Shown here piece after piece: positions 24,801-38,592 of a stretch of DNA of 64,000 bases. The DNA is taken from the NCBI GenBank assembly GCA_947172415.1, contig OX359191.1, positions 3,348,001-3,412,000 on the forward strand. The letters run 5' to 3'. Each line of letters begins with the position of its first letter. Position 1 is the first letter of the stretch. Origin of the DNA: Chondrosia reniformis. Taxonomy: Eukaryota > Porifera > Demospongiae > Chondrillida > Chondrillidae. The notes below the pieces were generated by a model. It had not been told where the DNA came from, ran no database searches, and saw only the letters and a list, made by a program, of their open reading frames with translations. A program made the position numbers and the translations under genes.

Positions 24801-27800
24801 ATATTTACTAGCTGTATGTACTATTTGTGTGTACTAATTGTATGCACTAGTTGTATGTACTACTTATATGTACTCGTTACAATTGTATGTACTGGGTGTA
24901 TGTACTAGTTGTTTGTACTAGTTATATATACTAGTTGTACGTACTATTTATATATACTATATATATGTGTATGTACTAGGCATATGTACTACTTGTATGT
25001 ACAAGCTGTATTAGCTGGTTGTAAGTACTAATTCTACATACTAGTTATATGTACTAGTTTTATATAGTAGATATGAACCAGTTGTTTGTACAAGATGTAT
25101 GCACTAGTTCTTAGTACTAGCTATATACTAGTTTTATGAACTTGTTGTATGTACTATGTGGATGCACTATTTATTTGAACTAGTTATATTTTTATGTATT
25201 ATGTTATGTCTTATGTTATATGTACTTGTTGAAAGGACTAGTTGTATGTACTAGTTGTAGGTACTAGAACTAGCTATATTTACTAGTTTTAGGTACTAGT
25301 TGTATGTATTCGTTGTATGTAGTAGTTGCATATGCTAATTGTAAGTACAAATGTTTTGTACTATATAGTTGTATGTATATACTAGTTGTATGTACCAATT
25401 GTACGTACTAGTTGTATGTACTAGTTGTATTTACTATTTGTATGTTCTATTTATATGTGTGTGTACTAATTATATTTACTTGTTGTAGCGCTAGCTGTAT
25501 GTACTATTTGTATGTACTATTTACATTTACTAGGTATACGTGTATGTACTAGTTATATGTCCTAGTTGTATGTACTAGTTGCAAGCACTAGTTGTATGTT
25601 CCAGTTGTGTGTACTAGTCACATGTAAGAATTATATTTACTAGTTACTAATTTTAAAAACTAGTTGTACCTACGAATTTTATGTCCTAGTTGTATGTACT
25701 CTTTGTATGTATATCCTAGTTTTATGTACTAGTTAAATGTACTAGTGTTATATATATATTAGTTGTATGGACTAGTTTCTAGTTGTATGTACTAGTTTTA
25801 TGTACCCGTTCAAGGTACTAGTTGTAAGTACTGTTTATAATTACTAGGTATATGTGTATGTACTAGTTGTATGTAGTAGGTGTATGTACTAGTTATATGT
25901 CCTAGTTGTTTGTACTAGTTACATGTTCTAGTTGAATGTACTAGTTGTATGTACTAGTTGTATATTCCATTTGTGTGTATTGTTACGATGTACTAGTTGT
26001 ATGTACTTATTGCATGTACTAGTTGTATGCACTAGTTTTATGAACTAGTTCTCTTTATATTTACTAGTTGTTATATGTTTGTGAACTAGTATTATATACT
26101 AGTTGTATGTACTTGTTGTATGTATATACTAGTTGTATGTACTAATTGTATGTCCTAAGTGTGTGTACTAAATGGAATGTATTAGTTGTATGTACTCTTT
26201 GTATGTACTAGTTATATGTACTAATTTTATCTACTAATTGTATGTTCAAGTTGCATGTACTAGTTGCATGAACATGTTGTGCATACTACTTCAATGTACT
26301 AGTTCTGTGTACTCGTTACTAGTTGTTAGTAGTAGGTGTAAGTACTAGTTTTATGAACTAGTTCCAGTTTTATGTAGTAGTTGTAGGTACTAGTTGTATT
26401 TAATAGTTGCAAGTACGATTCGTATGTCCTATTTGCATGTACTAGTTGTATGTACTAGTTGTATGTACTAGTTGTAGGTTCAAGTCCTAGTTATATTAGA
26501 TACTAGGGAGGTGCTAGTTCTATGTACTAGATACTAATTATATGTACTTATTGTTTGTACCAGTTGTGTGTAATTGTACCAGTTGTATGTACTATTTGTA
26601 TGTACGAGTTGCATGTACCAGTTGTATGTACTAGGTGTATGTAGTAGTTGTATGTTCTAATTGTTTGAACTAGTTCTATGTACTAATTGTATGTACAAGA
26701 TATGTACTAGTTACTAGTTTCTAGTTGTATGTACTATTTATAAATACTAGTTGTATGTACTATGTGTATGTACCAGTTGTTGATTCTTGTACTACTTATA
26801 CTTTGTACTAGGTAGATTCTAGTTGTATGTACTAGATACTTGTTGCATGTACTAGTTTTCTGAACTAGTTGTATGAACTAGTTGTATGTTCTGTTTATAT
26901 GTACTAGTTATATGTACCAGTTATATGTACTAGTTTTATGTACTAGTAGTATGTACAAGTAATATTTACTAGCTGTATGTTCTATCTGTGTGTACTAATT
27001 GTATGCGCTAGTTGTATGTACTAGTTGTATGTACTCAATACTATTTGTATGTACTAGTCGAATGTAGTAGTTATTTGTACTAGTTGAATGTATAAGTAGT
27101 GTGTAATTGTTGTATGTACTAGTTATATGTACTAGTTGTATGTACTAGTTGTATGTACTAGTTGTATGTACTAGTTGGATGTACTAGTTGTATGTACTAG
27201 ATGTTTGAACTAGTTTTAGGTTCTAGCACAAGTTATACTAAATACTAGGAATGAACTGGTTCTATGAACTACTTGTTTGTTGGTGTGAACATGGTTTTTG
27301 TACTAATTATATGTGTATGTACTAGTCATATGTACCAGTTATATGTACTAGTTGAATGTACCACTTTTGTGTAACTTTTGTATGTACTTGTTGTATGTAC
27401 TACTTATATGTACACGTTACATTTGTATGTACTGGGTGTATGTACCAGTTGTTTGTACTAGATATGAACCAGTTGTATGTACAAGATGTATGCACTAGTT
27501 CTTTGTTCTAGCTGTATACTAGTTTTATGAACTAGTTCTATGTACTAGTTGAATGTACTAGTTGTAGGTTCAAGTCCTAGTCATATTAGGTAATAGCGAA
27601 TTGCTAGTTGTATGTACTAGTTACTAATTGTATGTACTAGTTGCATGTACCAGTTGTGTGTAATTGTACTAGTTGTATGTACTAATACTAGTTCTATTTC
27701 CTAGTTGTAGGTGCTAGTTGTATGTACTAGTTGTATGTTATAGTTGCATGTACTAGTTAGATGTACTAGTTACTAGTTGTGTGAACTAGTTGTACCTACT

Positions 27801-29404
27801 AATTCTATGTACTAATTGTATGTACTCTTTGTATGTATATATTAGTTTAATGTACAAGTTAAATGTACTAGTGTTTATATATATACTAGTTGTATATACC
27901 AGTTTCTAGTTGAATATACTAGATTTATGTACTATTTGTAATTACTAGGTATATGTGTATGTACTAGTTTTATGTAGTAGGTGTATGTACTACTTATATG
28001 TCCTAGTTGTTTGTCCTAGTTATATGGACTAGTTGAATGTACTAGTTGTATGTACAAATTGTATGTGCTAGGTGTGTGTACTATTTGGTATGTACTAGTT
28101 GCATGTACTATTTGTATGTACTAGTTATGTACCAGTTGTACTTAATAGTTGTATGTACATACTAGTTGTTAATATTAGCTATGTACTAGATGTATATTCA
28201 AGTTGTATGTTCTATATAGTATTTTGTACTCGTTCTATAAACTAGTAGCATTTACTAGTTTCTAGTTGTAAGTATTAGTTATAAGTACTAGTTGTATGTA
28301 CTATGTGTATGTACCAGTTGTTGTACTAGTTATACTATGTACTAGGTAGATTCTATTTGTATGTACTAGATGCTTGTTGCATGTATTAGTTGTATGAACT
28401 AGTTTTATGTACAACTTGTATGGACTAGCTGTATGTACTATTTGTATGTATTAGTTGTATGTACTAGGTGAATGTTGTAGTTGTACGTTCTAATTTTTTG
28501 AACTAGTTCTGTGTACTAATTGTATGTACTAGGTATGTACTAGTCGCTAGTTTCTAGTTGTATGTACTAGTTGTATGTACTAGTTGTTAGCACCCAATAC
28601 TATTTGTATCTACTAGTCGAATGTAGTAGTTATTTGTACTAGTTGAATGTATAAGTAATGTGTAATTGTTGTATGTACCATTTTTATGTACTAGTTGTAT
28701 GTACTAGTTGTATATACTAGATGTTTGAACTAATTTTAGGTTCTATTGCAAGTTATACTAGGTACTAGGAATGAACTAGTTCTATGAACTACTTGTTTGT
28801 TTGTGTTAACTAGTTTTCTGTACTACTTGTATGTACTATATTTATGTGCTAATTATATGTGTATGTATTAGTTATATGTAATACCTATATGTACTAGTTA
28901 TTTGTACTAGTTGCATGAACTAGTTGCTTGTACTAGTAGTATATACTAGTTGATGGTTCTAATCCTAATTATGCTTGGTACTAGGGAGGAACTAGTTGTA
29001 TATACTAGACACTAGTTGTATGTACTAGTTATATGTACTAGTTATATGTACTAGTTGTATTTACTACTTATATGTCTAGTTGTATGTACTAGTTGTATGT
29101 ACTACGTATATGGACTCGTTACATTTGTATGTACTGGTTGTACGTACTAGTTGTTTGTACTAGTTGTATATACTAGTTTTACGTACTATTTCTATATACT
29201 ATATATATTAATACATGTACTTGACACATGTATTACTTGTATGTACTAGCTGTATTAGCTGGTTGTATGTACTAGTCGCAAGTACTAGTTATATGTACTA
29301 GTTACTAGTTGTATGAACTAGTTGTACCTATTAATTTTATGTACTAGTTGTATGTTCTAGTTGTATGTATATACCAGTTGTATGTACTAGTTAAATGTAC
29401 TTAT

Positions 29405-29665
29405 TAGGGGCTGTGTTATGTATAATATGAGTTCATACTCAAGTTTTGTAACACTTAATTTATACGTCAATACATCGTTTTTGCAAATGGCGGCGTTCAG
29501 GAAGCTTTGGTTAACGAAGCTTTTCCATTTATAAAGTTCAGGACACTCAAGCATCCTCAAATGTTAGTATTCCGAATGTTTATATCAAATCCCAATGATG
29601 CGGCCAAGTAGTTTGAGTTAATTCGGGGGGCGGCAGCCCCATGAGTTTTTAAACTTGAAATACTT
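29405..29665 (+). mobile_element. Insert family B, copy 2
   Basis: About 260 bp of non-satellite DNA. It contains GCAAATGGCGGCGTTCAGGA and ends with the family 3' module (CAAGTAGTTTGAGTTAA, a GGGGGGCGGCAGCCCC hairpin, GAGTTTTTAAACTT, GAAATACTTC). A related uninterrupted satellite context (for example near 6625, GTTAAATGTACTAATTTTAT) shows where it went in. No coding potential. Confidence 0.6.
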
Positions 29666-30330
29666 CTTTTATATATATAATAATTGTATGTAATAGTTTC
29701 AAATTGTATTTACTAGTTTTATGTACTAGTTGTATGTACTATGTGGATGCACTATTTATTTGAACTAGTTAAATTTTTATGTATTAGTTATATGTAGTAG
29801 GTGTGTGTACCAGTTATATGTACTAGTTGAAAGTACTAGTTGTATGTACTAGTTGTGTGTACTAGAACTAACTATAGTTATATGTACTATTTGTATGCAC
29901 TAGTTTTATGAACCAGTTCTATTTATATTTACTAGTTGTAGGTACTAGTTATATGTAGCAGATGTATGTACTATTTGTATCTACTATTTGTATGTACTAT
30001 GGGCATGTACTATTTATAAGTATCAGTTATATGTATGTAGTAGTTATATGTTTGTGATCTAGTTATATATACTAGTTGTATGCACTATCTGTATGTACTA
30101 GTTGTATGTACGGTTTATAATTACAAGGTATATGTGTATTTACTAGTTATATGTAGTTGGTGTATGTACTAGTTATATATACTAGTTGTTTGTCCTAGTT
30201 GTATGTACTAGTTGAATGTACTAGTTATATGCACTAGTTACTAGTTGTATGAACTAGTTGTACTACTAATGGTAAATACTAGTTGTATAAACTAAATGTG
30301 TGTACCAGTTTTATGAACTAGTTGTATGTA

Positions 30331-31510
30331 CTAGTTGAATGTACTAGTTGCATGTACTGGTTATATGTACCAGTTAATAGTTCTGGGAACTAGTTGGACG
30401 ACCTAATTATAAATACTAGTTGTATGAACTAGTTGTTTGTATATAATAGTTGTATGAATTAGTTAAATGTACTAGTTTTATGTATATATTAGTTGCATGT
30501 ACTAGTTTCTAGTTGCATGTACTAGTTTTATGTACTAGTTATATATACTATATGGATGCACTATTCACATGTACGTACTAATTATATGTAGAAGGTGTGT
30601 AGAAGGTGTGTACTAGTTATAGATCCTAGTTTTATGTACTCGTTCTATGTACTAGTAGTTGTATGGACTTCTTGTTCGTAGTATGTTTATGTACTATTTA
30701 TATGTACTAGTTACATTTTTATGTAATTGTTATATGTGGTAGATGTGTGTACTAGTTATATGAACTAATTTCAAGTACTAGTTGTATGTACTAGTTGTAT
30801 GGACTAGTACTAGTTATATTTACTAGTAGTAGGTACTAGTTGTATGTACTAGTTGTATGTATATACTAGTTGTATGTACTAGCTATGTACTGGTTTTATG
30901 TTCTAGTTATATGTACTAGTTGTATGTACTAGTTGAATGTACTAGTTGCATGTACTGGTTATATGTACTAGTTAATAGTTCTGGGAACTAGTTGGACGAC
31001 CTAATTGTAAATACTAGTTGTATGAACTAGTTGTTTGCATATAATAGTTGTATGAATTAGTTAAATGTACTAGTTTTATGTATATATTAGTTGTATGTAC
31101 TAGTTTCTAGTTGCATGTACTAGTTTTATGTACTAGTTATATATACTATATGGATGCACTATTCACATGTACTAATTATATGTAGAAGGTGTGTAGAAGG
31201 TGTGTACTAGTTATAGATCCTAGTTTTATGTACTCGTTCTATGTACTAGTAGTTGTATGGACTTCTTGTTCGTAGTATGTTTATGTACTGTTTATATGTA
31301 CTAGTTACATTTTTGTGTGAATGTTATATGTGGTAGATGTGTGTACTAGTTATATGAACTAATTTCAAGTACTAGTTGTATGGACTAGTACTAGTTATAT
31401 TTACTAGTAGTAGGTACTAGTTGTATGTACTAGTTGTATGTATATACTGGTTGTATGTACTAGCTATGTACTGGTTTTATGTTCTAGTTATATGTACTAG
31501 TTGTATGTAC
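30331..31510 (+). repeat. About 0.6-kb tandem duplication
   Basis: 30331-30928 is repeated as 30929-31510 with few changes; offset is 598 bp at the start and 581 bp at the end because of a small deletion. Both share the rare phrase GTTCTGGGAACTAGTTGGAC. Confidence 0.8.
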
Positions 31511-32389
31511 AAGCGGTAGGTTCTTGTACTAGTTACACTAGGTGCTAGGAAGGTACTAGTTGTATGTAGTATATACTAATTGGATGTAATTGTTGTATGT
31601 ACTAGTTGTATGTACTATTTATAATTATTAGGTAAAAGTGTATGTACTAGTTATATGTAGTAGGTGTATGTCCTATTTATATGTCCTACTTGTTTTTCCT
31701 AGTTGTGTGTAGTAGTTATGTACTAGTTGAATATACAAGTTGTACGTTCTAGAATTATGTACTCATTCTGTGAACTAGTTGTATATACTAGTTTCTAGTT
31801 GTATGTACTAGTTGTAAGGACTAGTTTTATGTACTGGTTGTATGTACTAGTTGTGTGTACTATTTATAATTACAAGGTATGTGTATTTACTAGCTATATG
31901 TAGTAGGGGTATGTACTAGTTGTATGTACAAATTGTATATACTAGGTGTATGTAGTGGTTGTATGTTCTAATTGTTTTAACTCAGTTCTATGTACTAATT
32001 GTTGGTACTAGTTATGTACAAGTTGTATGAACCAGTTTTAAGTGCTATATAATTCTGGGGACTAGTTGGATGTACTAATTGTATGCACTAGGTATGTACT
32101 AGTTACTAGTTTCTAGTTGTAAGTACTAGTTGTAAATACTAGTTGTATGTACTTTGTGTATGTACCAGTTGTTGATTCTTGTACTACTTATACTATGTAC
32201 TAGGTAGGTTGTAGTTGTATATACTAGATACTTGTTGCATGTACTACTTGTATGAACTAGTTTTATAAACTAGTTGTATGTACTCAATACAATTTGTATG
32301 TACTAGTCGAATGTAGGAGTTATTTCTATATACTAGTTGAATGTATAAGTATTGGGTAATTGTTGTATGTACTAGTTATATGTACTAGT

Positions 32390-34838
32390 TGTGTGTACTA
32401 TATTTATGTACTAGTTATATGTGTATATACTATTCATATGTATTAGTTATGTGTACTAGTTATATGTACTAGTTGTATGTACTACTTATATGTACTCGTT
32501 ACATTTGTATGTACTGGGTGTGTTTGTACTAGTTATATATACTAGTTGTACGTACTATTTATATGTACTATATATATGTGTATGTGCTAGGTATATGTAC
32601 TACTTGTAGGTACTAGCTGTATTAGCTGGTTGTATGTACTAATTCTATGTACTAGTTGAATGCAATAGTTGAATTTACTATTTGTATGTTCTATTTATAT
32701 ATGTGTGTACTAGTTCTATGTACTAATTGTATGTACTAGGTGAGTACTAGTTACTAGTTTCTAGTTGAATGTACTAGTTCTAAGTACTAGTTGTATGAAC
32801 TAGTTTTATGAACTAGTTGTGTGTACTGTTTATATCTACTAGTTATATATACCAGTTATATGTACTCTATAGTTTTCTGTACTAGTAGTATGTACTAGTT
32901 ATATTGACTAGCTGTATGTACTATCCGTGTGTTCTAATTGTATGCACTAGTTGTATGTACTAGTTGTATGTACTCAATACTATTTGTATGTACTAGTCGA
33001 ATGTAGTAGTTTTTTCTACTAGTTGAATGTATAAGTAGTGGGTAATGTTTGTATGTACTAGTTATATGTACTAGTTGTGTGTACTCTTTGTCTGTACTAG
33101 TTGTATGTACTAGTTGTATGTTCTATTGTCAAATTGTATGTACTAGTGTTATGTACTAGCTGTATTTACTAGGTGTATGTTGTAGTTGTATGTTCTAATT
33201 GTTGGAACTAGTTCTATGTACTAATTGTATGTACTAAGTATATACTAGTTACTAGTTTCTAGTTGTATGTACTAATTGTAAGGACTAGTTGTATGTACTA
33301 TGTGTATGTACCAGTTGTTGATCCCTGTACTAGTTATACTATGTACTAGGTAGGTTGTAGTTGTATGTACTAGATACTTGTTGAATGTACTAGTTGTATG
33401 AACTAGTTTTATGAACTAGTTGTATGTACTCAATACAATTTGTATGTACTAGTCGAATGTAGGAGTTATTTCTACTAGTTGAATGTATAAGTATTGGGTA
33501 ATTGTTGTATGTACTAGTTATATGTACTAGTTGTGTGTACTCTTTTATGTACTATTTGCATGTACTAGTTGTATGTACTAGATGTTTAAACTAGTTTTAG
33601 GTTCTAGTACAAGTTATACTAGGTACTAGGAATTAACCAGTTCTATGAACTACTTGTTTGTTTTTTGTTTGAACTAGTTTTCTGTACTAGTTGTATGTAC
33701 TATATTTATGTACTAGTTATATGTGTATATACTATTCATATGTATTAGTTATGTGTACTAGTTATATGTACTAGTTGTATGTACTACTTATATGTACTCG
33801 TTACATTTGTATGTACTGGGTGTGTTTGTACTAGTTATATATACTAGTTGTACGTACTATTTATATGTACTATATATATGTGTATGTGCTAGGTATATGT
33901 ACTACTTGTAGGTACTAGCTGTATTGGCTGGTTGTATGTACTAATTCTATGTACTAGTTGAATGCAATAGTTGAATTTACTATTTGTATGTTCTATTTAT
34001 ATATGTGTGTACTAGTTCTATGTACTAATTGTATGTACTAGGTGAGTACTAGTTACTAGTTTCTAGTTGAATGTACTATTTCTAAGTACTAGTTGTATGA
34101 ACTATGTGTATGTACCAGTTGTTGATTCTTGTACTACTAATACTATGTAATAGGTAGGTTCTAGCTGTATGTACTAGATACTTGTTGCATGTACTAGTTG
34201 TATGAACTAGTTTTATGAACTAGTTGTGTGTACTGTTTATATCTACTAGTTATATATACCAGTTATATGTACTCTATAGTTTTCTGTACTAGTAGTATGT
34301 ACTAGTTATATTTACTAGCTGTATGTACTATCCGTGTGTTCTAATTGTATGCACTAGTTGTATGTACTAGTTGTATGTACTCAATACTATTTGTATGTAC
34401 TAGTCGAATGTAGTGGTTTTTCTACTAGTTGAATGTATAAGTAGTGGGTAATGTTTGTATGTACTAGTTATATGTACTAGTTGTGTGTACTCTTTGTCTG
34501 TACTAGTTGTATGTACTAGTTGTATGTTCTATTGTCAAATTGTATGTACTAGTGTTATGTACTAGCTGTATTTACTAGGTGTATGTTGTAGTTGTATGTT
34601 CTAATTGTTGGAACTAGTTCTATGTACTAATTGTATGTACTAAGTATATACTAGTTACTAGTTTCTAGTTGTATGTACTAATTGTAAGTACTAGTTGTAT
34701 GTACTATGTGTATGTACCAGTTGTTGATCCCTGTACTAGTTATACTGTGTACTAGGTAGGTTGTAGTTGTATGTACTAGATACTTGTTGAATGTACTAGT
34801 TGTATGAACTAGTTTTATGAACTAGTTGTATGTACTCA
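32390..34838 (+). repeat. Tandem higher-order repeat, 1.1-1.4 kb unit
   Basis: The landmark TACTCAATAC following TTGTATG occurs at 32281, 33427 and 34832. The segment about 32390-33430 is repeated almost exactly as about 33694-34838, and the intervening 33430-33545 again matches 32281-32400. This is a young local amplification of the higher-order unit. Confidence 0.75.
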
Positions 34839-35504
34839 ATACTATTTGTATGTACTAGTCGAATATAGTAGTTATTTGCACTAGTTTAATGTATAAGTAG
34901 TGGGTAATTGTGATATGTACTAGTTATTTGTACTAGTTGTATGTACTATATTTATGTACTAGTTATATATACTAGTTGTATGTTATAGTTGAATGTACTA
35001 CTTATATGTACTCGTTACAGTTGTATGTACTGAGTGTATTTATGTTTTTATATGTATTTATGTATTCCTAGTACTAGGTACTAGGTTCTAGAAATGAACT
35101 AGTTCTATGAACTACTTGTTTGTTTGTGTGAACTAGTGTTCTGTACTAGTTGTATGTGCTATATTTATGTACTAGTTATACGTACTAGTTGTATGTACTA
35201 TTTGTATGTACTACTTATATGTACTCGTTACATTTGTATGTACAGGGTGTATGTACTAGTTGTATGCACTATTTACATTTACTAGGTATACGTGTATTGT
35301 ACTAGTTATATATAGTAGGTGTATGTACTATTTATATGGCCTAGTTGTATGTACTAGTTGCATGCACTAGTTGTATGGACTAGTTGTATATACTAGTCGC
35401 ATGTACTAATTATATTTACTAGTTACTAATTTTATGAACTACTTGTAACTACTAATTTTATGAACTACTTTTAACTACGAATTTTATTTACTACTTGTAT
35501 ACCA

Positions 35505-35876
35505 TATATTGTTTTCATTTGCCGATTACGTTGTAGAGCTTCATGTTACGGAAAGAGTATATATATATATCTATATATATAATACAGGTTAATACGCAAC
35601 TATTATAACACTTATTTTATACGTCGATATTTGTATAATACTAGTTCATACGCAACTATTGATTTATACGTTAATACATCGTTTTTGCAAATGGCGGCGT
35701 TCAGGAAGCTTTAGTTTACGAAGCTTTTCCATTGTTATTTATAAAGTTCAGGACACTAAATCGTCCTCAATCGTTAGTATTACGAATATATATATTAAAT
35801 ACAACGATGTGGCCAAGTAGTTCCAGTTAATGCGGGGGCGGTAGCCCCACGAGTTTTTAACCTCGAAATACTTGTT
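35505..35876 (+). mobile_element. Insert family B, copy 3
   Basis: About 370 bp of non-satellite DNA sharing with copy 2 the ATGGCGGCGTTCAGGAAGCTT block and the 3' module with GGGGGCGGTAGCCCC and GAGTTTTTAACCTC, then GAAATACTTG. It has a longer 5' part with two near copies of TACGCAACTATT and an AT microsatellite near 35560-35580. Satellite resumes directly after the 3' end. Confidence 0.6.
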
Positions 35877-36798
35877 TGTACTAGTTGTATGTATATACCA
35901 GTTGTAGACTAGTTAAATGTACTAGTTTTATATATATACTAGATGTATATTCTAGTTTCTAGTTGTAGTATCTAGTACATACAACTAGAACCTCCCTAGT
36001 ACATAGTATAAGTAGTACAAGAATCAACAACTGGTACATACACATAGTACAAACAACTAGTACTTACAACTATTACATACAACTAGAAACTAGTAACTAG
36101 TGCATACCTGTACATACAATTAGTACATAGAACTAGTTCAAACAATTAGAACATAGAACTAGTACAAAGCTAGTACATACAACTCGTATAAACATACAAC
36201 TAGTACACCGAACATATACAAACAATTAGCACATACAACTAGTACTTTAACTAGTACATATAATAAGTTCACACACCTACTACATATAACTAATACATAA
36301 ACATATAACTAGTATATATGAATAGTACATACACATAGTACATACAACTAAAAACTAGTACATACAACTAATATATATATAAAACTAGTACATTTAGCTA
36401 GTACATACCAGTATTACATAAATTTCGTAGGTTCAACTAGTTCATAAAATTAGTAACTAGTAAATATAATTAGTACATGCGACTAGTATATACAACTAGT
36501 CCATACAACTAGTACATGCAACTAGTACATACAATTAGGCCATATAACAAGTACATACACCTACTACATATAACTAGTACAATACACGTATACCTAGTAA
36601 ATGTAAATAGTATCTACAACTAGTACATACAGCTAGCGCATACAACTAGTACATATAACTAGTACCCACACATATAAATAGTACATACAAATAGTAAATA
36701 CAACTAGTATATACAACTAGTACATAGACTTAGTACATACAACCAGCTAATACAGCTAGTACCCACAAATAGTACATATACCTAGTACATAAACATAT

Positions 36799-37550
36799 CA
36801 GGGAGTACGGTAGTACTCCCTATGTAGGGATGCCACGTTTTTTCGCATTCCCCATACATCGGTATAGGAGCAAAATCCCGAAATAAGCTGAAAATCGACA
36901 AAATAAGGTTACGTATAGCTAAATATACAATATACATACTCTAAATAGACCTTAAAGGCAAGCGAATATGTCCCGCTGGCAAAATAATAAACTTTAAAAA
37001 TTCCCATTTTCGTCTTCTTCATATTCTTCTTATTATTCTTCTTCTTCTTCGTCAGCCATAACTAAAAAACTAAATAAGCTTTTGGACTAATTGTTAAATG
37101 AAACTATTGCAAATTTTCCGAACTGTATTCTTTTGTAGAAGCGAGAGCGATAACGCTATTATTGAGTATGACGGTTTTCATGGCCCCAGAGGCAAGGCCT
37201 CAATAAATTCGCCATTTTAATGACGTCATAATAAGTTGAAGATATCAAAACCAAAATGGGTTTTAATACAATCCAATTCCTAGCTTATGCTCCATAAAAA
37301 GTACAGAAACTAGAGAAAAATAAAAATTTTCTACAAAAATAGTGAAGATGTAGGAATGGCACAAAAAGCACATAAACAAGAAAGGGATGTTACACAGTGA
37401 AGTATTAGCAATGCATGAATCCTACAAGCAAGGGTGTTGTATGATTCATGCATATATAGCTAATGCTTCACTGTGTAACATCCCTTTCTTGTTTATGTGC
37501 TTTTTGTGCCATCCCTACTATTTTTGTAGAAAATTTTTATTTTTCTCTAG
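36799..37550 (+). mobile_element. Foldback element family A, copy 1
   Basis: A 752-bp insert. The 5' end is TCAGGGAGTACGGTAGTACT, a terminal hairpin (GGGAGTAC/GTACTCCC), followed by TAGGGATG. The 3' end is ..TTTTTCTCTAG. An uninterrupted site (AAACATATA) is seen elsewhere in the satellite, implying insertion between A and T. TC at the 5' end, CTAG at the 3' end and an A/T insertion site would fit a Helitron, but CTAG is common in this satellite and a 5' hairpin is not typical. The interior has a perfect CRE-like TGACGTCA at 37221-37228 and no coding region. Confidence 0.7.
37310..37550. repeat. 240-bp foldback at 3' end of family A copy 1
   Basis: CTAGAGAAAAATAAAAATTT at the start pairs with its complement at the end. 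The near-perfect arms are about 115 bp around a short loop, and include GGGATGTTACACAGTGAAG and its complement. The same structure is at 48585-48833 and 55393-55645. Short open frames over these arms in the other copies are by-products of the palindrome. Confidence 0.85.
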
Positions 37551-38592
37551 TATATAGTACATATAAATAGTACGTACAACTAGTATATATAACTAGTACA
37601 AAAAACTGGTACATACACCCAGTACATACAAATGTAACAAGTACATATAAGTAGTACATACAACTAGTACATATAAATAGTACATATAAATAGTACATAT
37701 AACTAGTACATATAACTAATACATACATCTAGTCTAGTATATACAACTGGTACCTCCCTAGTACGTAGTACAATTAGGACTAGAACCTACAACCACTATA
37801 TACTACTAGTACATACAACTAGTACATGCAACTAGTGCATACAATTATATAGTACAAACAAACAGTACATACAACTAGTACTTACAACTAGTACATACAA
37901 CTAGAAACTAGTAATTCGTATATACTTAGTACATACAATTAGTACATAGAACTAGTTTAAACAATTAGAACATACAACTACTACATACACCTAGTAAATA
38001 CTATTTGTACATACAATTAGTACATACAAATAGTACATGCAACTAGTACATAAAGCTAGACTATACAACTAATAACTAGTACATATAACTAAACTAGTAC
38101 ATAGCTACTACTTACAACTAGTATATACATACAATTAGTGCATACAACTAATACAGACAATTAGTACATACAACTACTACATTCAACTACTACATACAAC
38201 CAGAACCTACAACTAGTAAATATAACTAGTACTACTACATAGAACTAGTACATACAACTAATACGTTATAGTAGTACTTACAACTAGTGCGTACAACTAA
38301 TGCCTACTTAGTACCTACTATAACTAGTACTAGAACCTACACCTAGTACATAGAGCTAGCGCATACACGTACATACTTGTACATACAACTGTTACATACA
38401 ACTACTACATATAACCGGTACATACACATAAAACTAGTATATAAAAATAGTACATACACTTAGTACATACAAAGAGTACATACAAAACGTACATACAACT
38501 AGAAACTAGTACATACACCTAGTTCAAAGAACGAGTGCATAATACTAGAACATACAACTTGTATATACAACTAGTACACAGCAACTGCATAC

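Larger units (their letters stand above)
11835..35956 (+). repeat. Main + orientation satellite array
   Basis: About 24 kb of ACTAGTTGTATGT satellite, interrupted only by the inserts listed separately. Ordered landmark phrases recur every 1 to 2 kb and define a degenerate higher-order repeat: GTTGATTCTTGTACTAG; TCAATACTATTTGTATG; CTACTTGTTTGTTTGTG; AGTCCTAATTATACTAGG; GTACGTACTATTTATATG. No host gene is supported. Reading frames across it translate to repetitive VQVVCTSYV-like strings that reflect the repeat only. Confidence 0.9.
35966..38580. repeat. Segmental duplication, copy 1 (pairs with 54056-57030)
   Basis: This block matches 54056-57030 in direct orientation, including the foldback element (5' ends at 36799 and 54881, offset 18,082 bp). 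Scattered substitutions and indels separate the copies. The shared insertion point shows that the foldback element went in before the duplication. Confidence 0.75.
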
